Below are positions 31,964-40,904 of a stretch of DNA of 64,000 nt, piece after piece. Position 1 is the stretch's first letter. Every line of letters starts with the position of its first letter. The notes beneath the pieces were generated by a model, which had not been told where the DNA came from, ran no database searches, and saw nothing but the letters and a program-made list of their open reading frames with translations. Origin of the DNA: a virus; IMG/VR virus record IMGVR_UViG_3300020171_000018, positions 21,803 to 85,802 of that record; one strand, 5' to 3'. The position numbers and the translations under genes are program-made.

Positions 31964-32734
31964 CTATAACGCTCTCTTGTCCCACCGCTTGTGTATCTCA
32001 GCCACAACCCCCTTGCTGACCACTGACCCGAATCCCTCTATCCCCCGCCACTCAGACACAGAGGCATTCACCATCTCCGCAATACTCCCAAAGTGCTTGG
32101 CCGCCGCAATCGCCCTCTTCGGCCCCAATAGCGGGTGCTCTCTGGTCCCACTGAGGGCCAGCGCCACCCTCTCCAGCATCGTGGCCTCCCCGAACATGAA
32201 CGGGTCCGGAGGCTTGACCAAGGGCGCAGGCATGGGCGTCTGGTAGGAATCGTACAGGCTAAGAATAGTCCGCGCCACCTCTCTGTCGCTCTCTACCCAC
32301 TTTACCAGCACCCCCATCTCCTGCCGGGCGGTATCCCAGGCACAAAGGCTATGGTACATGAACCCGGATGACTTCCAGACCACTTTCCCATCCCTGCTCC
32401 TTCCTGCCATGTACTCCAGCAGGCCCTCAGTACCCACCCTAACCCCCTGACGATTGATTATCACCCAAGACCTATCATAGGCGTGCAGCATCCCCGCAAG
32501 TTGCCAGTTAGCCCTCCCCGATTCTATGTCCCCCGTGAGGGACCTGACCTTCTTGTACTCAATCCCAATCTGGATCGGTTTGGAGTGGTGGTCCACCCCG
32601 AAGAAGGCGTAGTCTCCAAACTCCAACTCCGTTATCTCTACGGCCCTACCCAGTATAGATAGGATGGCAGGAGAGGATGCCTGCTCCCGGCGGTCTGCGA
32701 GGATGACTGGGGGGGCCTCTTCGCCACTCGACAT
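31964..32734 (-). CDS. ERCC4/XPF-type nuclease with helix-hairpin-helix
   Basis: Residues about 10-70 show the nuclease core (VILADRREQ, FGDYAF, GIEYKKVRSLTGDI, an EYK version of the usual ERK). The last 70 residues hold two helix-hairpin-helix motifs (GPKRAIAAAKHFGSIAEMV and WRGIEGFGSVVSKGV). Such nucleases cut branched DNA, so a role in recombination-dependent replication or repair is likely. 256 residues, typical for the single-chain phage form. Confidence 0.8.
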   Translation of the reverse strand: MSSGEEAPPVILADRREQASSPAILSILGRAVEITELEFGDYAFFGVDHHSKPIQIGIEYKKVRSLTGDIESGRANWQLAGMLHAYDRSWVIINRQGVRVGTEGLLEYMAGRSRDGKVVWKSSGFMYHSLCAWDTARQEMGVLVKWVESDREVARTILSLYDSYQTPMPAPLVKPPDPFMFGEATMLERVALALSGTREHPLLGPKRAIAAAKHFGSIAEMVNASVSEWRGIEGFGSVVSKGVVAEIHKRWDKRAL

Positions 32735-32740
32735 ACTCCC

Positions 32741-33028
32741 CTACCAGACTGCGATGAACCAGTAGTTCGACTTGTTGACCACGCATAGCCTCTCCTCAAC
32801 AGGCCCCTTGATTAAGTAGTTGCCATTTGGCGCTATCTTCTCGGTGGCAGCCAAGGTGAACGTGTACCTCTCTACGGACTCAATGGTTCCCTTGAGGGCC
32901 ACCTGAGCTGAGAACCAGACCGTGACCAACTTCCCCATTAGGCCCTTGAGCTGGTCTATGTCGTAGGGTGAAAGAGGTTTGCTCTCCTTGCCTTGGGAGC
33001 CTTGGGGGCCTTGTGGATGTTCAGGCAT
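32741..33028 (-). CDS. possible Sm/Hfq-like small protein, 95 aa
   Basis: Residues 28-95 read LKGLMGKLVTVWFSAQVAL, KGTIESVERYTFTLA and CVVNKSNYWFIAV, the strand order and spacing of an LSm/Hfq barrel (Sm1 and Sm2). Identity is too low to be sure without structure prediction. If right, it would bind RNA. It lies between the nuclease and the Sak4-like ATPase. Confidence 0.4.
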   Translation of the reverse strand: MPEHPQGPQGSQGKESKPLSPYDIDQLKGLMGKLVTVWFSAQVALKGTIESVERYTFTLAATEKIAPNGNYLIKGPVEERLCVVNKSNYWFIAVW

Positions 33029-33079
33029 TATTGTCTCCCTGTTGTTTGTCCAGTTCCCCGCTCAGTGTCTTGGCCCGAC

Positions 33080-33862
33080 TCAGGGGTATATCAGGTCCAA
33101 AACCCTCGGTATGGTCAACCCCTGCTCAACCGTGGTGTCATACGGGGGCTCCGCATCCACTGCGAACTCCGCCCCGTACAGCCACGCAGCCAACCTGCAG
33201 TCAACCACATTCGCTACAAACCCACGCCTAGAATGATGCTCCGTTCGCACATTCATCTGCACCAGATATGGACTCTGGTTGAACCCCCGCCTCACCTGCT
33301 TGCCGGTCGCCTTGTCGTTCACATACTCCCCATGGAGCTGGAATGTGACCAGCAGGTTCACATCGGTCTCGTAGGCGTCCTTGTATATCTGCGACTGCTC
33401 GGCGTTGACTGGCCCATAGTCCCTGGGGAGCACCTGGGTGAGCTTACCAAACCGGGCCAGCCTGTGCAGCTCCCACATCTCCGACCCTGAGTCAATAGCA
33501 ATAGAGGCTGCGTTCTTCAGGGCATACTTGTAGTCGCCCACGAACTGCTCCCAGGTCTCCAGGTACTTGTCCTTGTCGGCCTGTATCGGCACCTCCGGCA
33601 CATCGTAGTGGGCCACGTAGATGTCCCCTGGGCCGAACTCTGTCAGCCCCAAGAACTTGTCCACCACCCCTTCTAGGCCCTTGTCAAAGTTCATCACGTA
33701 GAGGGGCTGAGGGGCGGTCAGTGCCAAGGTGCTCTTGCCGGACTTCTCACCCCCCTCTACGGCGGCGATTATGCGCCTCTTGGTGGAGACTGTGGCTGGC
33801 TTGAATCGAGTGGTGCGGTCTGTGGTGGGTTGTATTTTGTCAACGGCCTTAGGTACGGGCAT
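33080..33862 (-). CDS. Sak4-like RecA-fold ATPase
   Basis: Walker A GGEKSGKST (37-45) and Walker B IAIDSGSE (121-128) in a 260-residue protein with the length and order of phage Sak4/AAA_24 single-strand annealing ATPases. It would act in viral recombination with the SSB-like protein and nucleases encoded just upstream. It overlaps the next gene by 14 bases. Confidence 0.8.
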   Translation of the reverse strand: MPVPKAVDKIQPTTDRTTRFKPATVSTKRRIIAAVEGGEKSGKSTLALTAPQPLYVMNFDKGLEGVVDKFLGLTEFGPGDIYVAHYDVPEVPIQADKDKYLETWEQFVGDYKYALKNAASIAIDSGSEMWELHRLARFGKLTQVLPRDYGPVNAEQSQIYKDAYETDVNLLVTFQLHGEYVNDKATGKQVRRGFNQSPYLVQMNVRTEHHSRRGFVANVVDCRLAAWLYGAEFAVDAEPPYDTTVEQGLTIPRVLDLIYP

Positions 33863-34271
33863 CGCTCTGGGCCTCCTGCATGGGAATCAGGAGTATGAGC
33901 AAGTCATAGGCGCGTTTGGCCTCTCGGTCAAAGCGGAAATCTGGACTACGCACGTTCCTGTCCAACTCGTGCAAAACGCCCAACAGGGTAGAGGCTGCTT
34001 GGTACGAGGGCATCTGCTCCTTGGTCAACCTGTGTGCCCACACAATTCCCCCAGCCAGCATGATGTCCGCCGCACTCGAAATCGAGAACCCTTGGAGAAC
34101 CCGGGACGCCTCTTCCCAAGACTTCACCAAGAGTTCCAGCTTGCCCAGGGCCTCGTTCACGGTTGAGTCTGCCTGACTCACCGTGCTGGCCCTGAGGGTG
34201 TTCAGGGATTCCTGGGCCTCCTTGACCACTTGCTTCTTGTAGGACTCTAAGGCTTGCGAAATGCTAGACAT
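33849..34271 (-). CDS. hypothetical helical protein, 140 aa
   Basis: All-helical protein with a coiled-coil-like N terminus (YKKQVVKEAQESLNTLRAS) and a C-terminal helical domain. Overlaps the ATPase gene, so probably a partner or regulator in recombination. No family recognised. Confidence 0.5.
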   Translation of the reverse strand: MSSISQALESYKKQVVKEAQESLNTLRASTVSQADSTVNEALGKLELLVKSWEEASRVLQGFSISSAADIMLAGGIVWAHRLTKEQMPSYQAASTLLGVLHELDRNVRSPDFRFDREAKRAYDLLILLIPMQEAQSDART

Positions 34272-34289
34272 GACTAACCTCCTTGGTCT

Positions 34290-35036
34290 TTACTCTCCTG
34301 TCAGTATCTTGTCAGATTCCTCCACCAGTACCGCCCACCCCTCCTCCACACTCAGCCCCACCCCTAGCCTATCGCACACCCCCTTCACCGGGCACCTCGG
34401 ACAGAACCTCGTTTTATCCACTGTCTGTGGCGGAATCGGCCCCTCAGCCGCCATCGCCCTCTCCACCACATCCCTGCCCGACACAATGGTCCGCCAATGC
34501 TCCTCCAACTCCCTAGGGGTAAAACTCACCCTGTACCTGTCTGGCCCCCTTGGAGCTGGCGGCGCATAGTTGCCGTTGACCCAGAGCACCGCTAGCCCCG
34601 CCTCTCCTTGAATGTACTCAGGCCTCAGCCTCACCATGTAGAGGTAGGCTCCAATTTGCACGAACCACTCCCAATGGGCTTCTGGGCCTTTGTTGCTCGA
34701 TGTCCAGGTTGCCTTGGCCTCCCAGATTCTCCCACCCTCCACCCAGTCGGGAGTGCCCAGAATGCCGTCCAACACGAGCCCTGGGTGCCTTGTAGTCCCC
34801 TCTGGGGCAGTGGGGGCCAGCAGGTTCTCCCAAGCCTCTCCCACACCGAACAGGGTCAGGGTCTCTCGGGAGATGTTGTACTGACCCATGACTCGGATTA
34901 TGAATGTGCGCCTGAGACACACAATAAAATCCGAAATGTGCGGGTCTGGCCTGGGGTTAGCTATGATTCCCCCAGTCTGCCCAGGTTGCCCCTGTTCCCC
35001 TGCTGTTCCTACTGCCCCAAAGGGTTCTATCTTCAC
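34290..35036 (-). CDS. PD-(D/E)XK nuclease, RecB/Cas4-like
   Basis: LDGILGTPDWVEGGRIWEAKA carries the PD-(D/E)XK active site (Asp and Glu-x-Lys), and FCPRCPVKGVCDRLG near the C terminus is the cysteine cluster seen in Cas4/RecB-like nucleases that hold an iron-sulphur cluster. Likely an exonuclease preparing single-stranded ends for the annealing proteins. GTG start, after AAAGGCTTGAT. Confidence 0.75.
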   Translation of the reverse strand: MKIEPFGAVGTAGEQGQPGQTGGIIANPRPDPHISDFIVCLRRTFIIRVMGQYNISRETLTLFGVGEAWENLLAPTAPEGTTRHPGLVLDGILGTPDWVEGGRIWEAKATWTSSNKGPEAHWEWFVQIGAYLYMVRLRPEYIQGEAGLAVLWVNGNYAPPAPRGPDRYRVSFTPRELEEHWRTIVSGRDVVERAMAAEGPIPPQTVDKTRFCPRCPVKGVCDRLGVGLSVEEGWAVLVEESDKILTGE

Positions 35037-35066
35037 ATCAAGCCTTTCACCGAACTGGAGCTGGGT

Positions 35067-35864
35067 TTATGGTGTGCTCAGATTCCCCTCAGTCTCCACC
35101 AGCAGCCCGGCCTCCACCATCGCCCTGAGGCTTCTCATGGCCGTTTGCTTGGTGGCGTTGTCGGCCACCTTGACCTCCGGGTTCGCCTTCTGCAACTCCT
35201 CCAGCTTCCTGCCCATTATCTGGCCGGGCAGCTTGGTTCGGGCGATGGTGCCGCCGTTGATCTTGATGACGGCGTACACCAAGTTGGTGATGTCCTCACT
35301 GATGGCCTGAGGCTCAGCGACCCCCTCAGCAGCCTCTGTACCCGTCGCTGGGGCCGTCGCGGGCTTCCCGCCCTTCTTGTACGCCTGTCCGGGCTTTCCC
35401 ACGAGCCTGGTTGGGAGCAGTATGGTCGGCTGCCGAACAGTCGCCCCATCTTCAGACGCAGACCTGAACCCGGTGGTGGTGGGCTTGCGCTCCACGTAGA
35501 GCTTGTACCCTACCAGCCACTTGAGGTCTGGGGCGTCGGTCTCCTTCTTGGGAATGCCGCAGTTCACGCACTCCCGCAGGAACTGGGCCAGGTTGCTCGT
35601 CTTGACCAGACCATCCCTCGGGGCGTCCTCCACGGTCTGTCTGTCCTCGCTCACCACCCACTCGTCGGGGGCACCGCTGAGCGGGTATATCTGTTCGGCC
35701 TCCTCCGCTGGGGGATCCAAGGGCTTCATTTTGAGGTGGGCCGCCATGACCGTCACTCCCCTGCCAGGGTAAGTGAACGGCTCAAAGCTGTAGCCCGTTA
35801 TCTCGACTACGGACTTGTCCAGTAGCCCTTCTTCTTGCTTTTCTACCGAGAATGTAAAGGCCAT
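35067..35864 (-). CDS. probable ssDNA-binding / recombination accessory protein
   Basis: The first 150 residues are a beta barrel-like domain (SVVEITGYSFEPFTYPG, VMAAHLKMKPL, KWLVGYKLYVERK), an Ala/Pro/Gly linker follows, and the C-terminal 75 residues look like a winged helix (TNLVYAVIKINGGTIARTKL). Position between helicase and nucleases matches single-stranded DNA-binding proteins of large phages. No proven signature. Confidence 0.5.
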   Translation of the reverse strand: MAFTFSVEKQEEGLLDKSVVEITGYSFEPFTYPGRGVTVMAAHLKMKPLDPPAEEAEQIYPLSGAPDEWVVSEDRQTVEDAPRDGLVKTSNLAQFLRECVNCGIPKKETDAPDLKWLVGYKLYVERKPTTTGFRSASEDGATVRQPTILLPTRLVGKPGQAYKKGGKPATAPATGTEAAEGVAEPQAISEDITNLVYAVIKINGGTIARTKLPGQIMGRKLEELQKANPEVKVADNATKQTAMRSLRAMVEAGLLVETEGNLSTP

Positions 35865-35921
35865 GTTGGGCTGTTCTCCTTTCGTGACCCGTTTCGACTT
35901 CTACTTTAGCTACCATGTTAG

Positions 35922-37595
35922 CTACCGTGGTTCCAATGGATCCGGTAGGGTTGCATACTCCCTCCATGCTTGCTGGAACCACCAAGGAAAGAACCTATTG
36001 TATTGTCGTCTAAACCACCTCCATGTATCATCCAAGACAATCGTTTCACTCCAATCCGTCTCTGACCTGATTGCTCGGAAGCTCTGTTGAATTAGCGTAG
36101 TGGCAGCCACATACGCGGCGTAATCTGGGTCTTGGGCCTCTCTGGCCTTGAGCTGATTGGTCTGTGTGGTCGGGAACGGCACCTTGGGGAGAATCTGATA
36201 CCTGGCCAGATTTCCCATCAAATCAAGCCCAATTCCCGCCCTTGGGGATATTAGGACCGCCGGAGGGTCAGCCGCCTTGAACTCCTCCAGCGGCCCATCC
36301 CCATTCCCCCGCTCATGGACGTAGAACAGCGACCTGTGCTGCGTCCGGGCCAGAATCGCCTCTTGGAGCCAATATGAAACAGAGTGCACCACCCCCTTTC
36401 TATCGAGCCTTCGTCCTATCACCTGGTCAATCCTGGCCGCCAGAGTATCCAGCTCCTCTGACGTGACCTGATAGCGCATCTTGGCCGTTGGCACGTATAT
36501 CACTGGCCTATTCTCCACTGGCCAGCGACAGGGGTATGAGGCATAGTCCCACTGCCCATCTGGAACCCCCAGCAGGTGGGCGTACATCTTCCCATCGGGC
36601 ATGGTGCCACTCATAAACACAACTTTGCTCTCCGCCAATGTGTAGATGTCTTGGGCAAACTCTCCCACCCAGATTGGCTTGAGGTCAGCACCCACTAGGG
36701 AGCCCGGGGAAATCTCCGCCCCGTGTCTCCTGCGGTGCCGAGCATCCGCGGCAATGATGGGCTCCACCACCCAGCTCTCGGGCTTCATAACGGAGATTCG
36801 CAGCAGGGCATCCACCAGGGTTTCGGCCTTCTTGAGACCCTTGGCCGTCTCCCTTGGTATGTCGTCGTTGGTGCCCCCCTGCGTGGCCTCCTTGACCCGT
36901 CCGGCCCATCCTGCCAACTCCTGTCGGGCCAACTTGAGGGTCTCCTTGGCCCAGGCTGCCCAGTCCTCTACCTTCTCGCTGGCTGGTAGCCCAATATCCG
37001 CATCCAATCCCAACACCTGTTCTAGTTGTGGGAGCGTGACTCTGACGGATACTAATTGCATTAGCCAGCCCTCAAGCAAATGGGCCTCATCCACAATGAT
37101 GGTGTGCCATTTACCCAGGCCGCCCCCAAACTTGTTGGCGTACCAGAAGTAGGCGACGTTGGTAATGAGGATTCTGGTGGTCTGGGCTTCCCTCTTGGCG
37201 TCGTAGTAGGAACAGCCCCCGTCTCTTAGCTCACACTTGAACCCGAGATGGCAGGGACCCTCTTCTACGGTTAGGAATGGTTTGAGGGCGCAACTATGTT
37301 CGCTCATTCCTTTCATCACGAACGCCTGCCCCTCGAACTCTTGTGCGTATTGATCTTGGAGACTTTTGAGGGGCACAAGGATAGCCACTCGTTGGTCATC
37401 CATGAGAAGTTGAGCAATGGACATGGCGACAACCGACTTGCCGGAGCCAGGAGGTGCCTCACGAATGGTGTATCTCTTGGGGGAGGAAAGAATAGAAGAA
37501 GTCATGCGCCACTGGTCCCGACGCCAGCTAGGGTGCTTGAACCCCAAATCCGTTGGGGGGAAAGGCGCATCGTCTACAGGTGGCCGTCTGGTCAC
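35922..37595 (-). CDS. XPD/DinG-like superfamily 2 helicase
   Basis: Walker A APPGSGKSVV, DEAH box IIVDEAHLLEG, and four cysteines between (HSCALKPF, CHLGFKC, CSYYD) in the position of the iron-sulphur cluster of XPD/DinG helicases. Motif VI region VLISPRAGIGLDL and QSFRAIRSETD. It unwinds DNA 5' to 3' in relatives, so it is the likely replication or repair helicase. GTG start after AAGGGGCCACC. Confidence 0.85.
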   Translation of the reverse strand: MTRRPPVDDAPFPPTDLGFKHPSWRRDQWRMTSSILSSPKRYTIREAPPGSGKSVVAMSIAQLLMDDQRVAILVPLKSLQDQYAQEFEGQAFVMKGMSEHSCALKPFLTVEEGPCHLGFKCELRDGGCSYYDAKREAQTTRILITNVAYFWYANKFGGGLGKWHTIIVDEAHLLEGWLMQLVSVRVTLPQLEQVLGLDADIGLPASEKVEDWAAWAKETLKLARQELAGWAGRVKEATQGGTNDDIPRETAKGLKKAETLVDALLRISVMKPESWVVEPIIAADARHRRRHGAEISPGSLVGADLKPIWVGEFAQDIYTLAESKVVFMSGTMPDGKMYAHLLGVPDGQWDYASYPCRWPVENRPVIYVPTAKMRYQVTSEELDTLAARIDQVIGRRLDRKGVVHSVSYWLQEAILARTQHRSLFYVHERGNGDGPLEEFKAADPPAVLISPRAGIGLDLMGNLARYQILPKVPFPTTQTNQLKAREAQDPDYAAYVAATTLIQQSFRAIRSETDWSETIVLDDTWRWFRRQYNRFFPWWFQQAWREYATLPDPLEPR

Positions 37596-37752
37596 GGTGG
37601 CCCCTTTTCTATGTTCCTGACAGGCTAGGTTCCAGTTTTGGGGCCCCAGCAGTCTCTTGTCGAAACGGGCCCCAATCCTATCCCAGTGTTAGCTCACAGA
37701 CTCGGCAAAAGCTATTGCCGTGCGCTTCGCATCACCTTCCCGGCTGCGTCTG

Positions 37753-38046
37753 TCAGACCTGCATAGGCCCCCGGTCAGACAATGCTCTCTTGGTATAGAA
37801 AGAGTCCCAGATAAACTTATGCCTTTCGGCGGTCAAATAGGAGCGTATGCTGCCGAGATGTTCTGCATTATGATTACAGCAAACGAGGAAACGCAAACTT
37901 CCAAGGCTTGACCCCGGTAGTCGCATCTCTACCGAGTGTGTATCACACAAGTCGGCACCGCAGATGATGCAGGGGCTAATAGCTACATTGTCGCACTTCG
38001 GCATGTCACAGAGTAGGAACATCTTGGTTATCTCACGAATACTCAT
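37753..38046 (-). CDS. zinc-finger protein, 97 aa
   Basis: ATG after AGAGGAGGTAGC. Contains CDMPKCDN, CIICGADLCDTH and CCNH, a cross-brace type zinc site like the protein at 23728-24030. C-terminal helix is charged. The 157 bases downstream (37596-37752) hold no convincing gene. Confidence 0.55.
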   Translation of the reverse strand: MSIREITKMFLLCDMPKCDNVAISPCIICGADLCDTHSVEMRLPGSSLGSLRFLVCCNHNAEHLGSIRSYLTAERHKFIWDSFYTKRALSDRGPMQV

Positions 38047-38084
38047 GCTACCTCCTCTTTATCCCGCTTACCTTGAGGTACTTC

Positions 38085-38097
38085 GGGGGGGGGGGGG
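38085..38097. repeat. homopolymer of 13 G (C on the coding strand)
   Basis: A run of 13 identical bases lies between the stop of the gene at 38101 and the start region of the next leftward gene. It may vary in length, by replication slippage or by sequencing error. Confidence 0.9.
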
Positions 38098-38100
38098 CAT

Positions 38101-38982
38101 CTACGGGTAGAAAGACCCCTTACTCTCACTCCCGCCCCCGTTCACTTCTACCGCCTGCAACTCCTCGCGCCTCTCCACGGTCGGGTGCTCTCTCCAGCTC
38201 ATCAACTGCCCCATCCCCTCCCCGTTATCCTCCACCAAGAGTGTCAGGTTCCAACCCCTAGAGGCCAGACCATGCAAGGCCGAGCCGTACATGGGAGTAT
38301 TCTCCACCTGCGCCCAAAAGAACCTGCGCCATTCTAGGCTCCCAATCCCGTCCAAAACCGCCTTGAGTTGGGTGAGTTGCTCATATATCCCCGACCAATC
38401 CCCGACCTTCATGCTCATATCCAGGGTATGGGCGTACCCCACTATGGCGCTGGCTGCCTTGCCCTTGAGCCGCGTTCTCTCGCCAAACTCGAAAAAAATA
38501 TCACTTGCTGCTATTGCCGAGTTGTCTACATCCAGCACATCCATGCTCATGCCCTGCACCACGTAGGCGACACAAGTACGCACAAAATCAGAGGGGGTCT
38601 TGAAATGCGCCCGATAGGTCTCGCATATCTGGTGGACGTAATGGGCCATCTCCGGTGGCACCACCACGTCAAACCTCTCCTTGTGGCCCTTCTCGTCGGT
38701 TGAGCGGACATGCGGCGAGAGGGAGTCAGAGTCCAAGGTCTTAGTGACACCGGCGAGGTCCGCTAGGGAGATGCGAGAGCCGTGAGCCGTTCGTGGGAGG
38801 TCGGAGAAGGGGGTCTGTTGGTCAAAGGTCCGCTGGTCAAACCCGGGGTCAATAGAGGAGGCTGGGGGGGCCGAGAGGGTCAGGGGAGATGAGGGGGCCG
38901 CAGCAGTAGAAGTAGGGGTAGGAAGTGCGATGGAGCCGTGGCCGTCGTGGGCGTTCTCTCGCCCAGCACTATTTCGTCTCAT
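38101..38982 (-). CDS. hypothetical protein with possible ribbon-helix-helix, 293 aa
   Basis: ATG at 38982 after GGAGGATCTTG. A low-complexity Ser/Pro/Ala N terminus of about 75 residues leads to a domain starting ERFDVVVPPEMAHYVHQI and TPSDFVRTCVAYVVQ, which fits a ribbon-helix-helix fold, then a helical and strand region. Function unknown; DNA binding is possible. Confidence 0.5.
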   Translation of the reverse strand: MRRNSAGRENAHDGHGSIALPTPTSTAAAPSSPLTLSAPPASSIDPGFDQRTFDQQTPFSDLPRTAHGSRISLADLAGVTKTLDSDSLSPHVRSTDEKGHKERFDVVVPPEMAHYVHQICETYRAHFKTPSDFVRTCVAYVVQGMSMDVLDVDNSAIAASDIFFEFGERTRLKGKAASAIVGYAHTLDMSMKVGDWSGIYEQLTQLKAVLDGIGSLEWRRFFWAQVENTPMYGSALHGLASRGWNLTLLVEDNGEGMGQLMSWREHPTVERREELQAVEVNGGGSESKGSFYP

Positions 38983-39099
38983 CAAGATCCTCCGAGGCGG
39001 CTCGTAGGTTTTAGGCCGGGTCTCAAACAGGCATTGTAGAGCATACACTAGGGGTCAAGGGCTCCGCAATAGAACGGAAGTACAGGTGCAGCGGCGTGG

Positions 39100-39159
39100 T
39101 CACTTCGGCTCCACCACAGTAGCAGGCATAAGGGAGACGACGCCCCGCTTGACCATCAT
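39100..39159 (-). other. possible 19-aa peptide in the gap 38983-39263
   Basis: GAGAGGTACTAC precedes an ATGATG; the peptide MMVKRGVVSLMPATVVEPK is followed by TGA and CCACGCCG, exactly as at the stop of the next upstream gene. The rest of this 280-base gap holds the 28 bp inverted repeat and nothing else recognisable. Confidence 0.25.
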
Positions 39160-39205
39160 GTAGTACCTCTCAGCGCTCTAGGCTGGAGGTATCCTACACG
39201 ACTTC

Positions 39206-39233
39206 GGGGTACTAGTCCATAGTTACGCAACGG
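39206..39233 (-). repeat. 28-bp long-range inverted repeat, left copy
   Basis: Minus strand reads CCGTTGCGTAACTATGGACT and onward for 28 bases; a perfect inverted copy lies 15 kb away at 54115-54142. In both places it follows a gene in the direction of transcription. Confidence 0.85.
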
Positions 39234-39263
39234 AGCCCTTGGTTCCTAACGCTAACGGCGTGG

Positions 39264-39542
39264 TCACGATGGCTCCTCCTGCGCCTTGTGCCACGCCATA
39301 TGTTCTCGCCAAGCGCGTAGAGACCGCCCACCGTCTATCTCCTCCCTGACAAGGGCCGCCTGAACACCGCAGTAGCGGCAGCGTCCACAATCGCAAGAAG
39401 GACAAACATCGGTGCCGCCCATCGAGGCTTCAAGAACACGTTCACCACAGACACGGCAGGGGGCGTTCTCGTCATACTCCACGACGACACACCCACCACC
39501 AATTAGGGGATACCGTGTTAGGGGATACCGTGCTGTTTTCAT
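39264..39542 (-). CDS. zinc-ribbon protein, 92 aa
   Basis: ATG at 39542 after AGAAGGAGCAAGC, overlapping the upstream stop by 4 bases. CRVCGERV, CPSCDCGRCRYCG form a dense cysteine cluster for two zinc ions. A C-terminal acidic helix follows. The N terminus repeats RYPLTRYPL. Function unknown. Confidence 0.55.
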   Translation of the reverse strand: MKTARYPLTRYPLIGGGCVVVEYDENAPCRVCGERVLEASMGGTDVCPSCDCGRCRYCGVQAALVREEIDGGRSLRAWREHMAWHKAQEEPS

Positions 39543-39985
39543 GCTTGCTCCTTCTGCGCCAGCGCCGTTAGCAGACACTCACCATCCTTGAAGGTCGTCC
39601 CTCTGTTCTCCTCCCAGCTCGTGACGTGAATCGTTGGCATCTTCGATGCTGGATGCCAAATGACATGGACTACATAACCCGCGTTGGCAAGTGCAGGCTC
39701 CCACACCCGCCTGTCCAGCGAGGCCATCCAGCCACGGCCACCACAAGGCTGACACACATCTAGTTCCTCACCACCATGTTTCAAGCTCTTTCGCCACGCT
39801 CTACGTGTGCCTCCGCAGTTTTTGCACAGCACCCGCACGGAGTCGTCGAAGACAAACACCTTGCCCGTACCGTGGCAATCAGGGCACTCTTGAAGGTTGT
39901 GGAATCCTAGACCATGACAACCTAGGCACAGCCGATGCATCCCCGCCAACTGCGTGGCGAGGGCATCACGCCCATTTGTAGTCAT
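39539..39985 (-). CDS. DnaJ-type CxxCxGxG zinc protein, 148 aa
   Basis: CLGCHGLGF, CPDCHGTGK, CKNCGGTRR and CQPCGGRGW are four CxxCxGxG-type repeats, the zinc domain of DnaJ-like chaperones, without a J domain. The C-terminal 60 residues form a small alpha-beta domain. Stand-alone copies of this zinc module occur in phages, where the role is unknown. Confidence 0.65.
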   Translation of the reverse strand: MTTNGRDALATQLAGMHRLCLGCHGLGFHNLQECPDCHGTGKVFVFDDSVRVLCKNCGGTRRAWRKSLKHGGEELDVCQPCGGRGWMASLDRRVWEPALANAGYVVHVIWHPASKMPTIHVTSWEENRGTTFKDGECLLTALAQKEQA

Positions 39986-40169
39986 GTCTCAGTTCTCCTT
40001 CGTCATCAAGTACTCCCCTTGTTTTCGCCTCGCTCTGGCACAAGCAGGGGCCGTTGTGCCGACTAGGGAGTGCGCACTCACGCCAACGAGTACAACGGGC
40101 AGTACGATTTGGCTTTCGGGGGATTCCCGCCAGCATCCGCACGAGGGCAAGAGTCTCCTCTTGGTTCAC
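39966..40169 (-). CDS. small Cys-containing protein, 67 aa
   Basis: GTG at 40169 after AAAGGAGATAC; it overlaps both neighbours. CTRWRECALPSRHNGPCLC suggests one zinc site. The N-terminal part is helical. Confidence 0.5.
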   Translation of the reverse strand: MNQEETLALVRMLAGIPRKPNRTARCTRWRECALPSRHNGPCLCQSEAKTRGVLDDEGELRHDYKWA

Positions 40170-40414
40170 GTATCTCCTTTGCCCCCCAGTTGGGCAACTA
40201 GCGCCCATATCTGCTCTCGCTCCTCTTGGCTGGTGTATGCAGACTCACTGCCCCAATAGCTTTCTGTGACCGTAAGCACATATTTCAGCGCCGCCGCTAG
40301 CGCCTCCACCGTGCGGCAGAGGTCAAGGGTGCTATCTAGCGCAACTTCTTGCCAAGGTCCCTCCAACTTTCTTTGTTTGGCTTCGCGCACCTGCTCCAGC
40401 GACATGATGGTCAT
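40166..40414 (-). CDS. hypothetical helical protein, 82 aa
   Basis: ATG after GGAGGTGAAGC. Predominantly helical (SLEQVREAKQRKLEG, LCRTVEALAAALKYVLTV). It overlaps the next gene by 4 bases. Unknown function. Confidence 0.5.
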   Translation of the reverse strand: MTIMSLEQVREAKQRKLEGPWQEVALDSTLDLCRTVEALAAALKYVLTVTESYWGSESAYTSQEEREQIWALVAQLGGKGDT

Positions 40415-40417
40415 GCT

Positions 40418-40531
40418 TCACCTCCAACCTTCAAGCAAGGCATCTAACTCGAACATCTCCCAATCCTCGCCGTCCATGTAGGTCTCCTGGTAGTAGCACT
40501 TGAATAACTCTACAATCTCTTCGGCTATCAT
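40418..40531 (-). CDS. very small acidic protein, 37 aa
   Basis: ATG at 40531 after GAGAGGTGAAGC, the same leader type as its neighbours. The 37 residues are acidic and helical (EEIVEL...MDGEDWEMFELD). Three bases separate its stop from the next ATG. Confidence 0.45.
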   Translation of the reverse strand: MIAEEIVELFKCYYQETYMDGEDWEMFELDALLEGWR

Positions 40532-40566
40532 GCTTCACCTCTCACTATTGCTGGCCCGCCGCCTGG

Positions 40567-40785
40567 CTACTGCCCCGACCTCAAGGTAGTCAGGACATCG
40601 TTGTGCCCCAACCCGTACTGGTCTATTACCGCCAAGAATGCAGCCTCTGGATACGCCTGTGATTCTCCGCGCCGCTCCCTGTAGGCATTTAGTGCCTTCA
40701 TGCCCTCAATAGTTGCCAGAGCCGCCACGCACTGGCTGAAGACGAAGGCTACTTGTCGCATGGTAAGGACATCGTAACTATTCAT
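40567..40785 (-). CDS. hypothetical helical protein, 72 aa
   Basis: ATG at 40785 follows GAGAGGAGAAGAGAGCC. Helical, with LTMRQVAFVFSQCVAALATIE near the start. The leader (CTACTATTGCTG-CCCGCCGC on the plus strand) is nearly repeated before the gene at 40418, another sign of shuffled cassettes. Confidence 0.5.
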   Translation of the reverse strand: MNSYDVLTMRQVAFVFSQCVAALATIEGMKALNAYRERRGESQAYPEAAFLAVIDQYGLGHNDVLTTLRSGQ

Positions 40786-40904
40786 GGCTCTCTTCTCCTC
40801 TCTACTATTGCTGCCCGCCGCTCGGCGTGTGTACGCTACCCTCTGCCCCGTCGGGCAAAGTCGCCGATACCTGACAGTAGACACGGCGGGCTTGCTGGCG
40901 CTGT

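Noticed and set aside
34608-35825. Long plus-strand open frame opposite the nuclease and SSB-like genes
   Set aside because: It has no ribosome-binding site or recognisable domain, and the opposite strand carries clear gene families.
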